Shown: positions 35,586 to 46,435, numbered from the stretch's first letter. The stretch is DNA of 64,000 nt from Xanthobacter autotrophicus (GCF_005871085.1 NZ_VAUP01000042.1:62001-126000); one strand, 5' to 3'. The notes: generated by a model not told the origin, from the letters alone. Numbers and translations: made by a program.

Positions 35586-36701
35586 TCACACCGCGATTTC
35601 GGAGGCGCGGATGACGTACTTGAAATTGTCCGGGTCGAGGCAATCGAGTAGCCCCGCCGCGTTCACCGCCTGCGGATACATGAGGAAGCCGAGGCGCGGG
35701 CCGGCAAAGCCCGGCAGCGCCACGTCATGGGCGGTATTGAAGGCGAACCAGTTGCCCTCCCAGGAGCCGAACAGCGCCTTGCGGGCCGCCACCACCTTGG
35801 GATCGTCGAGGGCAAGCTTGCCCGGCGGCTCCTCCAGCACCACCTTGCGGACGTCGGCCGGGTCCATGGGCACCCAGCCGAAATCGGAGAGGAACACCTC
35901 GGCGCGGCAATGCTGCGCCTTGGTGACGATCTCGGAATTGGCGCCGAGGCTCTTGTAGCCGAAGCGCGAGGGCACCACCCGAAGGCCATAGACATCGCGG
36001 GCCGGAATGTCCTGCGCCCGTACCAGGCCCACGAACAGGGCGTTGAGATCGGCGCACTTGCCGCCGAGATCGCCGCTCTTGAGCAGCGCCGCGATGTCGC
36101 CGATGCCGCAGCCGCGCGTGGTCGGGTTGCGATAGGTGTTCTCGACGATCCACTCGAAGATGGCGCGCACCTTCTCCAGCTCGCCGCTCTTGCCGGCGAC
36201 GATCTTGTCGGACGTCGCCTTCACGATACCGTCGGTGGGGATGAGATCGGTGGACGCGATATTGCGCGCGCGCGCGGCGGCGGCGAGCGGGGCCGGCTTG
36301 CCGGGCTTGGTCAGGTCCACCGCCCAGTCGCGGCTGGTGGCGCGGCTGGTGAGCTCCACCCGCGGCGCCTTCTCGCCGTCCGCGAAGACGAGATGCAGCA
36401 TGTCCGCCCCCGAATGGGGATCACGCACCAGCTGGGCGGAGCGGGCATTGGTGGTCCAGCTGTTCTCGCCGGGCTTGAACCAGTCCGGATTGGAGAAGGA
36501 GGCCACCGGCAGCCACGCCTGAACCTGGCCCTCCGGCTTCAGGATCTCCACCGTGGTGACAATCTGGTAGCTGCGCCATTTGCCGACGGCGGGCGCGAAG
36601 GTCTGCGGGGCGGCGGCCTGTTGCGCGAAGGCCGCGCGGGGCAGGACCGCCGCCGCGGTGGCGAGGGCTCCGGCCTTCAGCAGGTCTCGTCTCGTGGTCA
36701 T
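35586..36701 (-). CDS. transglutaminase-like protein with Tat signal
   Basis: The 371-residue protein begins with a Tat-type signal (TTRRDLLKAGALATAAAVLP) and an AFA cleavage site. The transglutaminase-like core has the catalytic Cys in GDLGGKCADLNALFVGL, the His in QHCRAEVFL and the Asp in WVPMDPADV. It probably acts as a periplasmic peptidase or amidase-like enzyme. GGAGGAG lies just before the ATG at 36701. The TlpA-like gene ends one base upstream, so they are one operon. Export by Tat suggests folding or a cofactor before export. Confidence 0.85.
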   Translation of the reverse strand: MTTRRDLLKAGALATAAAVLPRAAFAQQAAAPQTFAPAVGKWRSYQIVTTVEILKPEGQVQAWLPVASFSNPDWFKPGENSWTTNARSAQLVRDPHSGADMLHLVFADGEKAPRVELTSRATSRDWAVDLTKPGKPAPLAAAARARNIASTDLIPTDGIVKATSDKIVAGKSGELEKVRAIFEWIVENTYRNPTTRGCGIGDIAALLKSGDLGGKCADLNALFVGLVRAQDIPARDVYGLRVVPSRFGYKSLGANSEIVTKAQHCRAEVFLSDFGWVPMDPADVRKVVLEEPPGKLALDDPKVVAARKALFGSWEGNWFAFNTAHDVALPGFAGPRLGFLMYPQAVNAAGLLDCLDPDNFKYVIRASEIAV

Positions 36702-36702
36702 G

Positions 36703-37476
36703 TCACTGCTCCTCCTGGCTTTTATTGTCGTTTTCCGCAGGACTGGAAGGGTCGCGCGGCGGGGCGCCGGACCCGTGCAGTCTGGCGATGGCGATGGCGG
36801 TGTCGGGACTGTCCCACGCTGCCTCGCCATCCACCGCGAGCGCAATGCGCCCTTCGGCGACCACGAAACTGGCGGGCAGGAGGCTGACGCCGAAGGCGCG
36901 CGCGGCGGCGCGGTCGAGATCCATCAGCACCGGCCCTGGCGCGGGCTGATCGGCGAAGAAGCGGCGCACCCGCGCCGGCACCTCGGCCACATCCACCAGC
37001 ACGACCTTCACTTGCGGTGTGCGGGCGGCGAAACGGCCGAGCGCCGGCAGCTCGGTGCGGCACGGCGCGCACCAGGTGGCGAAGAAATGCACCACCGTGA
37101 CACCGTGCGAATCCGCAAGATTGAACACCGGCCCGTCGAGGGCCTCGAGGCGCAGCGGCGGGGCGGCCGGGTGACCCGCCACGGCGCCAAAGAGCCGCGG
37201 CACCGGTTGCGGATCCGTCGCGGGGCCATCCGGGGCGGCATCCGAGGACGCATGGGCCGGCGTGGCCGCGAACGGCATGGCAGGACTGGTAGCAGCCAAG
37301 GTTCCGGTTGCGAGGGCGCCGATGGCGAGGGCTCCGGTGGCTCGGAGCGCGCGCCAAGCCCCGTCCACGGCCGGGCGCGCGCATGCACCGAAGCCATGCA
37401 CCGAACCGGCCGTGCCCTGATCTTTCGACGGGAAAGATGAAACAGGCTGTGAGCCCCGACCCGCGGGAGCGAACAT
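36703..37476 (-). CDS. TlpA-like thioredoxin-fold protein, periplasmic
   Basis: The protein of about 257 residues has a long N-terminus with a hydrophobic segment (ALRATGALAIGALATGTLAA) ending in an AHA-type cleavage site, then a TlpA/ResA-like thioredoxin fold. The active site is WCAPC in HFFATWCAPCRTELPAL, and the cis-proline loop is LPASFVV. It should reduce or shuffle thiols in the periplasm. The start at 37476 (ATG after GGGTGA) is uncertain. It is coupled to the transglutaminase gene and is divergent from the formate dehydrogenase operon. Confidence 0.82.
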   Translation of the reverse strand: MFAPAGRGSQPVSSFPSKDQGTAGSVHGFGACARPAVDGAWRALRATGALAIGALATGTLAATSPAMPFAATPAHASSDAAPDGPATDPQPVPRLFGAVAGHPAAPPLRLEALDGPVFNLADSHGVTVVHFFATWCAPCRTELPALGRFAARTPQVKVVLVDVAEVPARVRRFFADQPAPGPVLMDLDRAAARAFGVSLLPASFVVAEGRIALAVDGEAAWDSPDTAIAIARLHGSGAPPRDPSSPAENDNKSQEEQ

Positions 37477-37807
37477 GATTTTCACCCGACCAATCTGGAA
37501 CACCCGGCGCGGAGGGTCAACGCTCAAGTCCGTGAAGCCTCGCCCCATGCCGCGCCGCATTGGGACGAGGACGGGAAGAATTTCGAGATCGCACGACGTT
37601 TCTATCCAAAGCTTGTAGCTGGATTGCATTGCAGCATGGCGGCGGCGGGAATTCTCGTGGAAACACGGGAAGTTGTCCCTCCGTTAATTGACATCATTCC
37701 AGTTCCAAAATACCGTCTACCAGGCGGAATTCCGGTATGAGTCCGGTCTCGGCGACCGCCTGAAATCGTCCCCGGTACGGGGCACAAAAGGTCGGAGGTT
37801 TCCTTCG
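37477..37807. other. divergent promoter region between the TlpA-like gene and fdoG
   Basis: No gene is supported in this 331-bp gap. It must hold promoters in both directions. The only good element I see is the sigma-70-like site at 37688-37716. No FixK/FNR box or sigma-54 site was found here. Confidence 0.5.
37688..37716 (+). promoter_or_regulatory. candidate sigma-70-type promoter of the fdo operon
   Basis: TTGACA at 37688-37693 is followed after a 17-bp spacer by TACCGT at 37711-37716. The -35 is perfect and the -10 is weak. Transcription would start near 37723 and leave a leader of about 85 nt before the fdoG ATG. Confidence 0.4.
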
Positions 37808-40800
37808 ATGAACATGGAGCTTTCGCGCCGCCAGTTTCTGAAAACGGCGGGCGCGGGCGTGGCGGGAACAACCCTTGGAGCGATGGGCTTCGGCGCCATC
37901 GAGGAGGCCTACGCCTCCACCATCAAGCCGTTCCGCCTCGTCGACACCACGGAAGTGCGCAACACCTGCACCTATTGCTCGGTGGCGTGCGGCATTCTCA
38001 TCTTCGCCAAGGGCAACCTCGCCAAGGGCGAGAAGGCCGACATCACCCATATCGAAGGTGACAGCGACCATCCCACCAATCGCGGCACGCTCTGCCCCAA
38101 GGGCGCGGCCCTGCTCGACATCGTCAAGTCCGAGACGCGCCTGCAATATCCCATGATCCGGCGCGCGGGATCCGACAAGTTCGAGCGCATTTCCTGGGAC
38201 GCGGCGCTCGACAAGATCGCGCGCGCGTTCAAGGACGATCGCGACGCCAACTTCATTGCCAGGAACAAGGACGGCGTGACCGTGAACCGGTGGACCACCA
38301 CCGGCTTCCTCGCCGCCTCGGCAACCACCAACGAAACCGCCTGGTGCACGTACAAGACCGTACGTTCGCTTGGCATGCTGGTGTTCGACAACCAGGCGCG
38401 GGTTTGACACGGCCCCACGGTGTCCAGTTTGGGCCCAACTTTTGGCCGTGGCGCGATGACCAATTCGTGGACCGACATCCGGAACACGGACCTCGTCATC
38501 ATCATGGGCGGCAATGCCGCTGAAGCGCACCCGTGCGGATTCAAATGGGTTACGGAGGCGAAAGCCAACCGTGGCGCCAAGCTCATCGTCGTGGACCCGC
38601 GCTTCACGCGCTCGGCCGCGGTGGCGGACTATTACGCCCCGATCCGGCAGGGCTCGGACATCGCGTTCCTCAACGGCGTCATCAATTATTGCATCGCCAA
38701 CGACAAGGTGCAGTGGGACTACGTGAAGGCGTTCACCAACGCCAGCTACATCGTCAAGGAAGGCTTCGCCTACAAGGACGGGCTGTTCACCGGCTACGAC
38801 GAGGAAAAGCGCGACTACAACCGCTCCACCTGGGACTATGAGATCGGTCCCGACGGTTATGCGGTGGTGGACGACACCCTCCAGCATCCGCGCTGCGTGT
38901 GGAATCTGCTGAAAGCCCACGTCGCCCAGTACACGCCTGAACTCGTGGAGCGCATCACCGGCACGCCGAAGGACAAGTTCCTGAAGGTGGCGTCGATGAT
39001 CTCGGAGTGCTCGTCCAAGACCAAGACGATGACCTCCATGTACGCCCTCGGCTGGACCCAGCATTCCAAGGGATCGCAGAACATCCGCACCATGGCGATG
39101 CTTCAGCTGATCCTCGGGAATATCGGCGTGCGCGGCGGCGGCATGAATGCGCTGCGCGGGCATTCCAACATCCAGGGGCTGACCGACGTCGGGCTCATGT
39201 CCAACATGATCCCCGGTTATCTCACCCTGCCCACGGAGCGGGAACCGGACTTCAACGCCTACATGTCCACCCGCGGCTTCAAGCCGCTGCGTCCCAACCA
39301 GATGAGCTACTGGCAGAACTACAAGAAGTTCTTCGTCAGTTTCCAGAAGGCCATGTGGGGCGACGCCGCGACCGCGGAGAACAATTGGGCGTTCGACTAC
39401 CTGCCGAAGCTCGACGTGCCGGCCTACGACATCCTGCGCGCCTTCGAGCTGATGAAGCAGGGCAAGATGAACGTCTATGTCTGCCAGGGCTTCAACCCCA
39501 TGCAGGCCTTCCCCAACCGGGGCAAGCTCGCCGAGGCGCTCGCCAAGCTCAAGCTGCTCGTGGTCATGGACCCGCTCCAGACCGAGACGGCCCGCTTCTG
39601 GGAGAACCACGGCGTCTACAATCCGGCGGACACGGCCAAGATCCAGACCGAAGTGATCCAGCTGCCCACCACCTGCTTCGCGGAGGACGAGGGCTCCCTG
39701 GTCAATTCCGGGCGGTGGATCCAATGGCACTGGCCGGCCGGCTCGCCTCCGGGCGAGGCGCGGACGGACGCCGCCATCATGTCCGGCATCCACCTGCGGA
39801 TGAAGGAGCTGTATCGCAAGGAAGGCGGCGCCTTCCCCGATCCCATCCTCAACCTGACGTGGACCTACAAGGACCCGCACGAGCCCACCGCCGTCGAGCT
39901 CACCAAGGAGCTGAACGGCTCGGTGCTCAAGGACGTGCTCGACCCGAACGATCCCACCAAGAAGGTCCTTGAGGCCGGCAAGCAGGTGGCGACGTTCGGC
40001 GTGCTGCGCGACGACGGCTCCACGGCGGCAGGCTGCTGGATCTATTCCGGCAGCTACACCGAGGCCGGCAACATGATGGCTCGCCGGGACAATTCCGATC
40101 CCGACGCCACCGGCGCCTACCTGAAATGGTCGTTCGCCTGGCCGGCGAACCGGCGCATCCTGTATAATCGCGCCTCCTGCGACATCGACGGCAAGCCGTG
40201 GGATCCCACGCGCAAGCTCATCGAGTGGGACGGGTCGAAATGGACCGGCTACGACGTGCCCGACATCGCCCCCACCGCCAAGCCGCAGGATGTGGGACCC
40301 TTCATCATGAACCCGGAAGGCGTCTCGCGCCTGTTCGCCCGGGGCATGATGCGGGAAGGCCCGTTCCCGGTGCACTACGAGCCGTTCGAGAGCCCGGTCG
40401 CCAACCTCATCGCCCCCAAGATCCGGGGCAATCCGGTGGCGCGCGTGTTCAAGGACGATTTCGCCCAGTTCGCCGACACGGCGTCCAAGGAGTTCCCCTA
40501 TGCGGCGACCTCCTACCGCCTGACCGAGCATTTCCACTACTGGACCAAGAACAACCACGTGAATGCGGTGCTACAGCCCGAATTCTTCGTGGAAATCTCC
40601 GAGGAACTGGCAAAGGAGAAAAGCATCAAGAATGCCGGATGGGTCCGGGTGTGGTCGAAGCGGGGTTCCGTCTTCGCCAAGGCCTATGTCACCAAGCGCA
40701 TCCGCCCGCTGATCGTGGACGGCAAGCCGGTGCACATCGTGGGCATCCCGATCCACTGGGGCTTCGTGGGCGCTGCGAAGAAGGGCTTCCCGGCCAACGT

Positions 40801-40894
40801 GCTCACCCCGTTCGTGGGTGACGCGAACATCGAGACGCCCGAGTTCAAGGCCTTCCTCGTCAACATCGAGCCCTCCACCGGGCCGGTGGCGTAA
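37808..40894 (+). CDS. fdoG: formate dehydrogenase, large subunit, selenocysteine-containing
   Basis: The 1028-residue Mo/W-bis-MGD enzyme oxidises formate to CO2 on the periplasmic side. It has a Tat signal (SRRQFLK, residues 6-12), the 4Fe-4S cysteines C54, C57, C61 and C96, and selenocysteine at residue 200. That codon is an in-frame TGA at 38405-38407 in the context NQARV-Sec-HGPTV, the exact active-site context of FdnG/FdoG. A SECIS hairpin follows at once. Read naively the gene splits into two frames (to 38407 and from about 38420). GGAGG lies nine bases before the ATG at 37808. fdoH and fdoI follow, giving the membrane-bound FdnGHI/FdoGHI type of enzyme. Confidence 0.97.
38405..38407 (+). 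other. UGA codon recoded as selenocysteine in fdoG
   Basis: The TGA sits where all enzymes of this family carry Sec or Cys as the molybdenum ligand. The protein sequence continues in the same frame with [19 protein letters not shown]. selA, selB, selC and selD are all in the window. Confidence 0.96.
38408..38450 (+). promoter_or_regulatory. SECIS element in fdoG mRNA
   Basis: Directly after the UGA, CACGGCC (38408-38414) pairs with GGCCGTG (38444-38450). At the top GTCCA (38422-38426) pairs with TGGGC (38430-38434), one pair being G-U, around the 3-nt loop GUU. A short stem of this kind with a GU-starting loop is what bacterial SelB binds, and E. coli fdnG has a matching shape. Confidence 0.88.
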
Positions 40895-40911
40895 GGAGAA
40901 GGAGAACCAGC

Positions 40912-41883
40912 ATGTTTCCTCCGATCCCCAACCCTCCGGTCACCCCCACCCCGGCGAAGTTCGGCGACAATGACCTCATCCGGCGCTCGGCCTCCAACCT
41001 GCGCGTGCCGGTGGAGTTCAAGGAGCCGGTGGCCAAGCTCATCGACGTGTCCAAGTGCATCGGCTGCAAGGCCTGCCAGGCGGCGTGCCTTGAATGGAAC
41101 GAGCTCCACGAGGAGATCGGCACCTTCAACGGCAGCTATACCAACCCGCCGGACCTGACCGAGAACTCATTCACGCTCATGCGCTTCACCGAGTGGGTGA
41201 ACCCCGAGACCGACAATCTCGAGTGGCTCATCCGCAAGGACGGCTGCATGCATTGCGCCGATCCGGGCTGCCTGAAGGCCTGCCCGGCGCCCGGCGCCAT
41301 CGTGCAGTATTCCAACGGCATCGTGGACTTCGACCACGACAAGTGCATCGGCTGCGGCTATTGCGTGAAGGGCTGCCCCTTCAACATTCCCCGCATCTCC
41401 AAGACCGACCACAAGGCCTACAAGTGCACCTTGTGCTCCGACCGCGTGGCCGTGGGCCAGGGGCCGGCCTGCCAGAAGGCGTGTCCCACCCAGGCCATCG
41501 TGTTCGGCACCAAGACGCAGATGAAGGAATGGGCCGAAGGGCGCATCAAGGACCTGAAGTCCCGTGGCTACAACAACGCGGGGCTTTATGATCCGCCCGG
41601 CGTCGGCGGCACCCATGTGATGTATGTGCTGCAGCACGCCGACCAGCCCTCCATCTATGCCGGCCTGCCGGACAATCCGCGCATCAGCCGCATCGTCGAG
41701 GCCTGGAAGGGCGTCACCAAATATGTGGGCCTGGGGGTGATGGGCTTCGCCGCCGTCGCCGGGGCCCTGCACTATCTGGTGGCGGGCGCCAACAAGGTGA
41801 CGGCGGAAGACGAGGCCAACGCCGAGATGCTGACGCAAGGCAAGAATCCCGGCGGCGAACCCGCCCATGGAGGCCAGTCATGA
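40912..41883 (+). CDS. fdoH: formate dehydrogenase, iron-sulfur subunit
   Basis: The 323-residue protein carries four 4Fe-4S clusters. The first set is C49, C52, C55, C59 ([11 protein letters not shown]); the others are in [24 protein letters not shown] and CTLCSDRV to CQKAC. A single C-terminal membrane helix ([20 protein letters not shown]) anchors it. It passes electrons from FdoG to the cytochrome b subunit. It starts 17 bp after fdoG behind AAGGAGAAGGAG, and its stop overlaps fdoI (ATGA). It has no signal of its own and would be exported together with FdoG. Confidence 0.96.
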   Translation: MFPPIPNPPVTPTPAKFGDNDLIRRSASNLRVPVEFKEPVAKLIDVSKCIGCKACQAACLEWNELHEEIGTFNGSYTNPPDLTENSFTLMRFTEWVNPETDNLEWLIRKDGCMHCADPGCLKACPAPGAIVQYSNGIVDFDHDKCIGCGYCVKGCPFNIPRISKTDHKAYKCTLCSDRVAVGQGPACQKACPTQAIVFGTKTQMKEWAEGRIKDLKSRGYNNAGLYDPPGVGGTHVMYVLQHADQPSIYAGLPDNPRISRIVEAWKGVTKYVGLGVMGFAAVAGALHYLVAGANKVTAEDEANAEMLTQGKNPGGEPAHGGQS

Positions 41884-42587
41884 GCCAGCCTTATGACGTC
41901 GAATCCGGCGATGCTGTCCATCCCGGCCGCCCGGTGCAGGTGGACCGCTACACGGTGGGGGCCCGTATCAACCACTGGATCACGGCCATCAGCCTGATCC
42001 TGCTGGCGATCTCGGGCCTCGCGCTGTTCCACCCCAGCCTGTTCTTCCTCACCGGCCTGTTCGGTGGGGGACAGATGACGCGCACCATCCATCCGTGGAT
42101 CGGGGTGGTGCTGTTCTTCTCCTTCACCGGCATGTTCTTCCGCTTCTGGAAGGCCAACCTGTGGAAGAGCGAGGACGGCACCTGGATGCGGCGCATCCGC
42201 GATGTCATCGCCGGCCACGAGGAGAAGCTGCCGGAGCTGGGCAAGTATAATGCCGGCCAGAAGATGGTCTTCTGGGGCATGTCGTTTCTGATCGTGGTGC
42301 TGATCGCCTCCGGCGTCGTGATCTGGAACGCCTATTTCTCCACCTTCACCAGCATCGAGCAGCAGCGGGTCGCCCTGCTGGTGCATGCGGTGGCGGCGGT
42401 GGCGATCATCTGCGTGTGGATCGTCCACGTCTATGCCGCCATCTGGGTGAAGGGCACCATCAGCGCCATGACGCGCGGGCAGGTCACCGGCGGCTGGGCG
42501 TGGCGGCACCACCGCAAATGGCTCCGCGAACTGGTCTCCCGCAAGCCGTCGCGGCCCACCGGCACGCGGGGGACTCCCGCAGAGTAA
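41880..42587 (+). CDS. fdoI: formate dehydrogenase, cytochrome b556 subunit
   Basis: The 235-residue protein has four membrane helices and the histidines expected for two b hemes (for example [11 protein letters not shown] in helix 1 and [22 protein letters not shown] in helix 4). It passes electrons from FdoH to quinone, so formate oxidation feeds the respiratory chain. The ATG overlaps the fdoH stop. The C-terminal tail ([12 protein letters not shown]) is cytoplasmic and basic. Confidence 0.95.
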   Translation: MSQPYDVESGDAVHPGRPVQVDRYTVGARINHWITAISLILLAISGLALFHPSLFFLTGLFGGGQMTRTIHPWIGVVLFFSFTGMFFRFWKANLWKSEDGTWMRRIRDVIAGHEEKLPELGKYNAGQKMVFWGMSFLIVVLIASGVVIWNAYFSTFTSIEQQRVALLVHAVAAVAIICVWIVHVYAAIWVKGTISAMTRGQVTGGWAWRHHRKWLRELVSRKPSRPTGTRGTPAE

Positions 42588-42604
42588 TCGCAGGCGTATA
42601 ATGC

Positions 42605-42636
42605 AAGCCCGGCTGCGGCCTCGCGCGGCCGGGCTT
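42605..42636 (+). terminator. hairpin between fdoI and fdhE
   Basis: AAGCCCGGC (42605-42613) pairs with GCCGGGCTT (42628-42636), 17 bp after the fdoI stop, with only a short CTTG tail. It may partly end transcription or protect the fdoGHI mRNA, lowering expression of the assembly genes that follow. Confidence 0.5.
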
Positions 42637-42670
42637 CTTGCACGTGACCCGTGAGGTTCGTGAGGTTCAA

Positions 42671-43612
42671 ATGGTGCGTTCGTCAGGTCCGTTATCGAGC
42701 CCTCCCGGCTCCGTCTTTCCCGACCCCTCGGTGCTGGAAGGGGTCACCGCGCCCGCCTTCGCCCATCTGCCGGACCCGGCCAACCTGTTCGCGCGCCGCG
42801 CCGAGCGCTTCGCCCGGCTGGCGCAAGGCCATCCGCTCGGCCCCTACCTCTCCTTCCTGGCCCACATCGCCCGCGCCCAGCATGTGGCGGCGGAACGCGC
42901 CCCCGCGCCCGAGCCGGCCGATGCGGAAGCGGTGGAGCGCGCCCGCGCCCACGAGATGCCGCCGCTGGACCGCAGCCACTTCACCTCGGACGCGGCGTTC
43001 GAAGCCATTTTCGACCGGCTGTTGTCCCAGGCCCGCGCCATCGAGAAGCCGGAGCCGGCCGAGGCCGCGCTCGCCCACGTGCTGGCCGCCTCGGACGCCG
43101 AGCGCGGCGAGATGATCCGCAACGTGCTGGCCGATTCCATTCCGGTGGAGGCGCTGGCCGAGCATCTTTATATGGCAGCGGCGCTTCAGGTGCATTTCGC
43201 CCGCCGCGCCGCCCAGCTGGACGCCAAAGCCCTGGTGCCGGTGGGCGACGGCATCTGCCCGGCCTGCGGCGGCCCTCCTGTCGCGAGCGTGGTGGTGGAT
43301 TGGCCGTCGGCCGCCGGCGCGCGCTATTGCGCCTGCGCCCTGTGCGGCACGTGGTGGAACTTCGTGCGGGTGCGCTGCACCGCCTGCGGCTCCACCGGCG
43401 GCATCGCCTATCAGGAGATGGAAGGCGGAAACGGCGCCATCAAGGCCGAGACCTGCGACGCCTGCCATTCCTACGCCAAGGTGCTCTATCTTTCGAAAGA
43501 CCCCGATCTCGATCCCGTGGCCGACGACGTGGCCAGCCTCGGCCTCGACCTCAAGCAGAAGGAGGGGCCCTACCGGCGCTCCACCTTCAATCCCTTCCTG
43601 CTGGGCTATTGA
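42671..43612 (+). CDS. fdhE: formate dehydrogenase accessory protein
   Basis: The 313-residue protein has the FdhE cysteine pairs in its C-terminal half: CPACGG, CALCGTW, CTACGS and CDACHS, which bind iron (rubredoxin-like). FdhE is needed for activity of respiratory formate dehydrogenases, where it interacts with the catalytic subunit before export. The ATG at 42671 has GAGG seven bases upstream; a TTG at 42638 is the alternative. It lies between the structural genes and selA, only 10 bp before selA. No fdhD is in the window. Confidence 0.94.
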   Translation: MVRSSGPLSSPPGSVFPDPSVLEGVTAPAFAHLPDPANLFARRAERFARLAQGHPLGPYLSFLAHIARAQHVAAERAPAPEPADAEAVERARAHEMPPLDRSHFTSDAAFEAIFDRLLSQARAIEKPEPAEAALAHVLAASDAERGEMIRNVLADSIPVEALAEHLYMAAALQVHFARRAAQLDAKALVPVGDGICPACGGPPVASVVVDWPSAAGARYCACALCGTWWNFVRVRCTACGSTGGIAYQEMEGGNGAIKAETCDACHSYAKVLYLSKDPDLDPVADDVASLGLDLKQKEGPYRRSTFNPFLLGY

Positions 43613-43622
43613 GGGGGGCGCC

Positions 43623-45065
43623 ATGTCCGCACACATTGCGTCATCCCACGCCGCCGCACCCCCCGCCGCACCCCTGCGCGTGCTGCCCTCCGTCGATGCC
43701 GTATTGAAGGCCGAGCTGGCCCGCGCCGCCACCGACCGCCACGGCCGGCAGGCCACCACCGCCGCGGTGCGCACCGCCCTCGACGAGCGCCGCGCCGCCC
43801 TGCGCGCCGGCGCCGGCGGCCCGGCGACACCTGATGAGATCGCCGCCAGCGCCCTCGCCCGGCTGGACGCTGCGGCGGCCCCCAGCCTCCGGCCGGTGTT
43901 CAACCTCACGGGCACGGTGCTGCACACCAATCTCGGCCGCGCCATCTTCGCGGAAGAAGCGGTGGAGGCGGCGGTGCGGGCCATGCGCAGCGCGGTCACC
44001 CTGGAATACGACCTCGACGGCGGCAAGCGCGGCGAGCGCGACGACCATGTGCGCGGCCTCGTCTGCGAGCTGACTGGGGCGGAAGACGCCACCCTCGTCA
44101 ACAACAACGCCGCCGCCGTACTGCTGGTGCTGAACACCCTGTCGCAGGGCAAGCCGGCCATCGTCTCGCGCGGCGAGCTGATCGAGATCGGCGGCGCCTT
44201 CCGCATGCCGGAGATTATGCGCCGGGCCGGCGCGGAGCTGGACGAGGTGGGCACCACCAACCGCACCCACGCCCGCGACTATCGCGACGCCATCCGCCCC
44301 GAGACCGGGGTGATCCTGAAGGTGCACACCTCCAATTACCGCATCGAGGGCTTCACTAAGGAGGTGTCGCCCCGCGAGCTGGCTGAGATCGCACAGGCCG
44401 GCGGGGTGCCGCTCGTGAATGATCTGGGCTCCGGCACGCTGGCGGACCTCACCCGCTACGGCCTCGTCCACGAACCCACGGTGCGCGAGGCGGTGGCTGA
44501 GGGGGCGGACATCGTCACCTTCTCCGGCGACAAGCTGCTGGGCGGCCCGCAGGCGGGCTTCATCGTGGGCCGGCGCGACCTCATCGCGCGGATCAACAAG
44601 AATCCCATGAAGCGGGCGCTGCGGCTGGACAAGGTGCGACTCGCGGCCATCGAGGCGACGCTACGCCTCTACCGCGACCCCGATCGCCTGGCCGAGCGTC
44701 TGCCCACCCTGCGATACCTCACTCGCCATCCAGAGGACATGGCCGCCCAGGCCGCGCGACTCGCGCCCGTCCTCGCCACCCTTCTCGGCCCTGCCTTCAC
44801 GGTTGACGAAACGTCATGTCGCAGCCAGATCGGTTCCGGTGCCCTGCCGCTGGAGACGCTGGAGGGGGTGGGTCTTGCCATTGCCAGCCGCGATGGCAGC
44901 GGCGGCGCGCTGAACCGGCTCGCCGATCGGTTGCGCCGACTGCCGGTTCCGGTGATCGGACGGATTGACGATAACGCTCTTGTGCTCGATTTGAGATGCC
45001 TTGAAGACGAAGCGGCGTTTCTTGCGTCCGTGACCGCTTTGGAGGGGGCTCATGAGCTGGCTTGA
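43623..45065 (+). CDS. selA: L-seryl-tRNA(Sec) selenium transferase
   Basis: The 480-residue PLP enzyme turns Ser-tRNA(Sec) into Sec-tRNA(Sec) with selenophosphate. It shows [14 protein letters not shown] near residue 94, the NDLGSGTL motif and PLP lysine K304 in [12 protein letters not shown]. The length and order match the family. GAGGGGGG precedes the ATG. It overlaps the next gene by 14 bp, so the Sel1-repeat protein is translated in coupling with it. Confidence 0.97.
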   Translation: MSAHIASSHAAAPPAAPLRVLPSVDAVLKAELARAATDRHGRQATTAAVRTALDERRAALRAGAGGPATPDEIAASALARLDAAAAPSLRPVFNLTGTVLHTNLGRAIFAEEAVEAAVRAMRSAVTLEYDLDGGKRGERDDHVRGLVCELTGAEDATLVNNNAAAVLLVLNTLSQGKPAIVSRGELIEIGGAFRMPEIMRRAGAELDEVGTTNRTHARDYRDAIRPETGVILKVHTSNYRIEGFTKEVSPRELAEIAQAGGVPLVNDLGSGTLADLTRYGLVHEPTVREAVAEGADIVTFSGDKLLGGPQAGFIVGRRDLIARINKNPMKRALRLDKVRLAAIEATLRLYRDPDRLAERLPTLRYLTRHPEDMAAQAARLAPVLATLLGPAFTVDETSCRSQIGSGALPLETLEGVGLAIASRDGSGGALNRLADRLRRLPVPVIGRIDDNALVLDLRCLEDEAAFLASVTALEGAHELA

Positions 45066-46434
45066 CCGATTGAAGGGCAAGGGGGGACCGGGCGAGACGC
45101 CGGAGGCCGGCGATCCGCCGCGCGAGCGCCCCTTCCCGCAACGCCCCCAGCGCCCGCCCGAGGAGACCGACCCGCCGGCGGAGGCGGACCTCGACGCCCT
45201 TCTGAGCGACATCGCCTCCGGCCTGTCGGGTAGCCGCGCCGCAAGCCCTGCCGCCGAGCCGGAGAGCCCGCTCCACCGCCGCCCCCGGCTCGACGAGCGC
45301 CCGCGCCAGGAGCCCGCGCCGGTGCCGCCGCAGTCTCCCCCCCGAGAGATGGCCTCCCGCGAGTTCTCTTCTCGAGAGTTCCCGACCCGCGAGGCGCCGC
45401 CCCGGCTTGCACCGACGCGCGAAGCCCATTCCCGCGACATCCCGGCCCGCGAGACGCCCGTCGTCGCCCCGCCGGCGGCGCGGGAACCCGAAGGGCCCGC
45501 ACGGGCCGAAGCCACCTTCGACGAAGCCACCTTCGACGAGGTGGAATTCGAGCGGCTGCTGGTGGCGGAGAACTTCGGCGACGAGCCGCCGTTCGATTCG
45601 CCCGTCCCCCCGACCGCGGACGCCGAGCCCCTGCCGGTCGAGGCCCTGCCCGAATCGGAGCCGGAGCCTGAGGTCCCCGAGGACACCCGCACGCCGGAGG
45701 CGCAGATGGCGGCCGCCCTCGCCGCCGCCACCGCCGGGGAATACGAAACCGCCCTGTCCATCTGGGAGCCGCTGGCGCGCACCGGCAATGCGCGGGCGCA
45801 GAACAATATCGGCGCCTGCTTCATCGACGGGCTGGGCGTGGACAAGGACCTGGACCTCGCCCGCCGCTGGCTGGAGCTGTCCGCCGAGGGTGGCGACCCG
45901 GTGGGCCGGCGCAACCTCGCCACCCTCTACTTCAAGGGCGAAGGCGTCGCCCAGGACTATGCCAGGGCCGCCGCGCTCTATCTCGCCGCCGCCGAGGATG
46001 GCGACGGCCCGGCCCAGGACATGCTGAGCTGGATGCTGCTGGAAGGCGAGGTCATCCCCGCCGATCCGGTGGAGGCGCGGCGCTGGGCGATGGCTGCGGC
46101 GGACCAGGGCATCGCCTCGTCCATGACGCGGCTGGGCATGATCGCCCACAATGCCCTCGGCATGGAGCGCGATGCGGTGGAGGCCGCCCGCTGGTGGCGC
46201 AAGGGTGCCGAGGCCGGCGACGCGGACGGGCAGGCCATGCTGGGCGCGGCCTGCCACATGGGTGTCGGGGTGCCGCGCGACCATATCGCCGCCTTCGCCT
46301 GGCTGCTGCGCGCCCGCGCCGGCAAGAGCGCGCTGGCGGAACGTTTCTTCGATGCCGTGCGCGCCAGCCTGACGCCGGAGGAGGAAGCCGCCGCCCAGCG
46401 TCGCGCCGCCATTCCGCTGGGGGAGCTGCCCTGA
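45052..46434 (+). CDS. Sel1-like (tetratricopeptide-type) repeat protein
   Basis: The 460-residue protein has a disordered N-terminal half (to about 215) rich in Pro, Glu and Arg, with repeated S-R-E-F/T-R-E words, and then five or so Sel1-like repeats (for example [22 protein letters not shown] and [20 protein letters not shown]). Sel1 repeats are protein-binding helical pairs; despite the name they have nothing to do with selenium. It lies between selA and selB with a 14-bp overlap and a 1-bp gap, so it belongs to the sel operon. A scaffold role in Sec synthesis or formate dehydrogenase assembly is inference. No signal peptide is seen. Confidence 0.8.
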   Translation: MSWLDRLKGKGGPGETPEAGDPPRERPFPQRPQRPPEETDPPAEADLDALLSDIASGLSGSRAASPAAEPESPLHRRPRLDERPRQEPAPVPPQSPPREMASREFSSREFPTREAPPRLAPTREAHSRDIPARETPVVAPPAAREPEGPARAEATFDEATFDEVEFERLLVAENFGDEPPFDSPVPPTADAEPLPVEALPESEPEPEVPEDTRTPEAQMAAALAAATAGEYETALSIWEPLARTGNARAQNNIGACFIDGLGVDKDLDLARRWLELSAEGGDPVGRRNLATLYFKGEGVAQDYARAAALYLAAAEDGDGPAQDMLSWMLLEGEVIPADPVEARRWAMAAADQGIASSMTRLGMIAHNALGMERDAVEAARWWRKGAEAGDADGQAMLGAACHMGVGVPRDHIAAFAWLLRARAGKSALAERFFDAVRASLTPEEEAAAQRRAAIPLGELP

Positions 46435-46435
46435 C

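Noticed and set aside
38405-38419. Frame break that would make fdoG a pseudogene
   Set aside because: The frame is unbroken apart from one TGA at the exact Sec position, with a SECIS hairpin and the full Sec machinery present.
37694-40558. Long minus-strand open frame of 954 codons opposite fdoG
   Set aside because: It is the mirror of a highly GC-biased real gene; the protein is a His/Gly/Arg-rich string with no family pattern.
45052-46434. Selenium gene called sel1
   Set aside because: Sel1 repeats are named after a worm gene; only the location links this protein to selenium.
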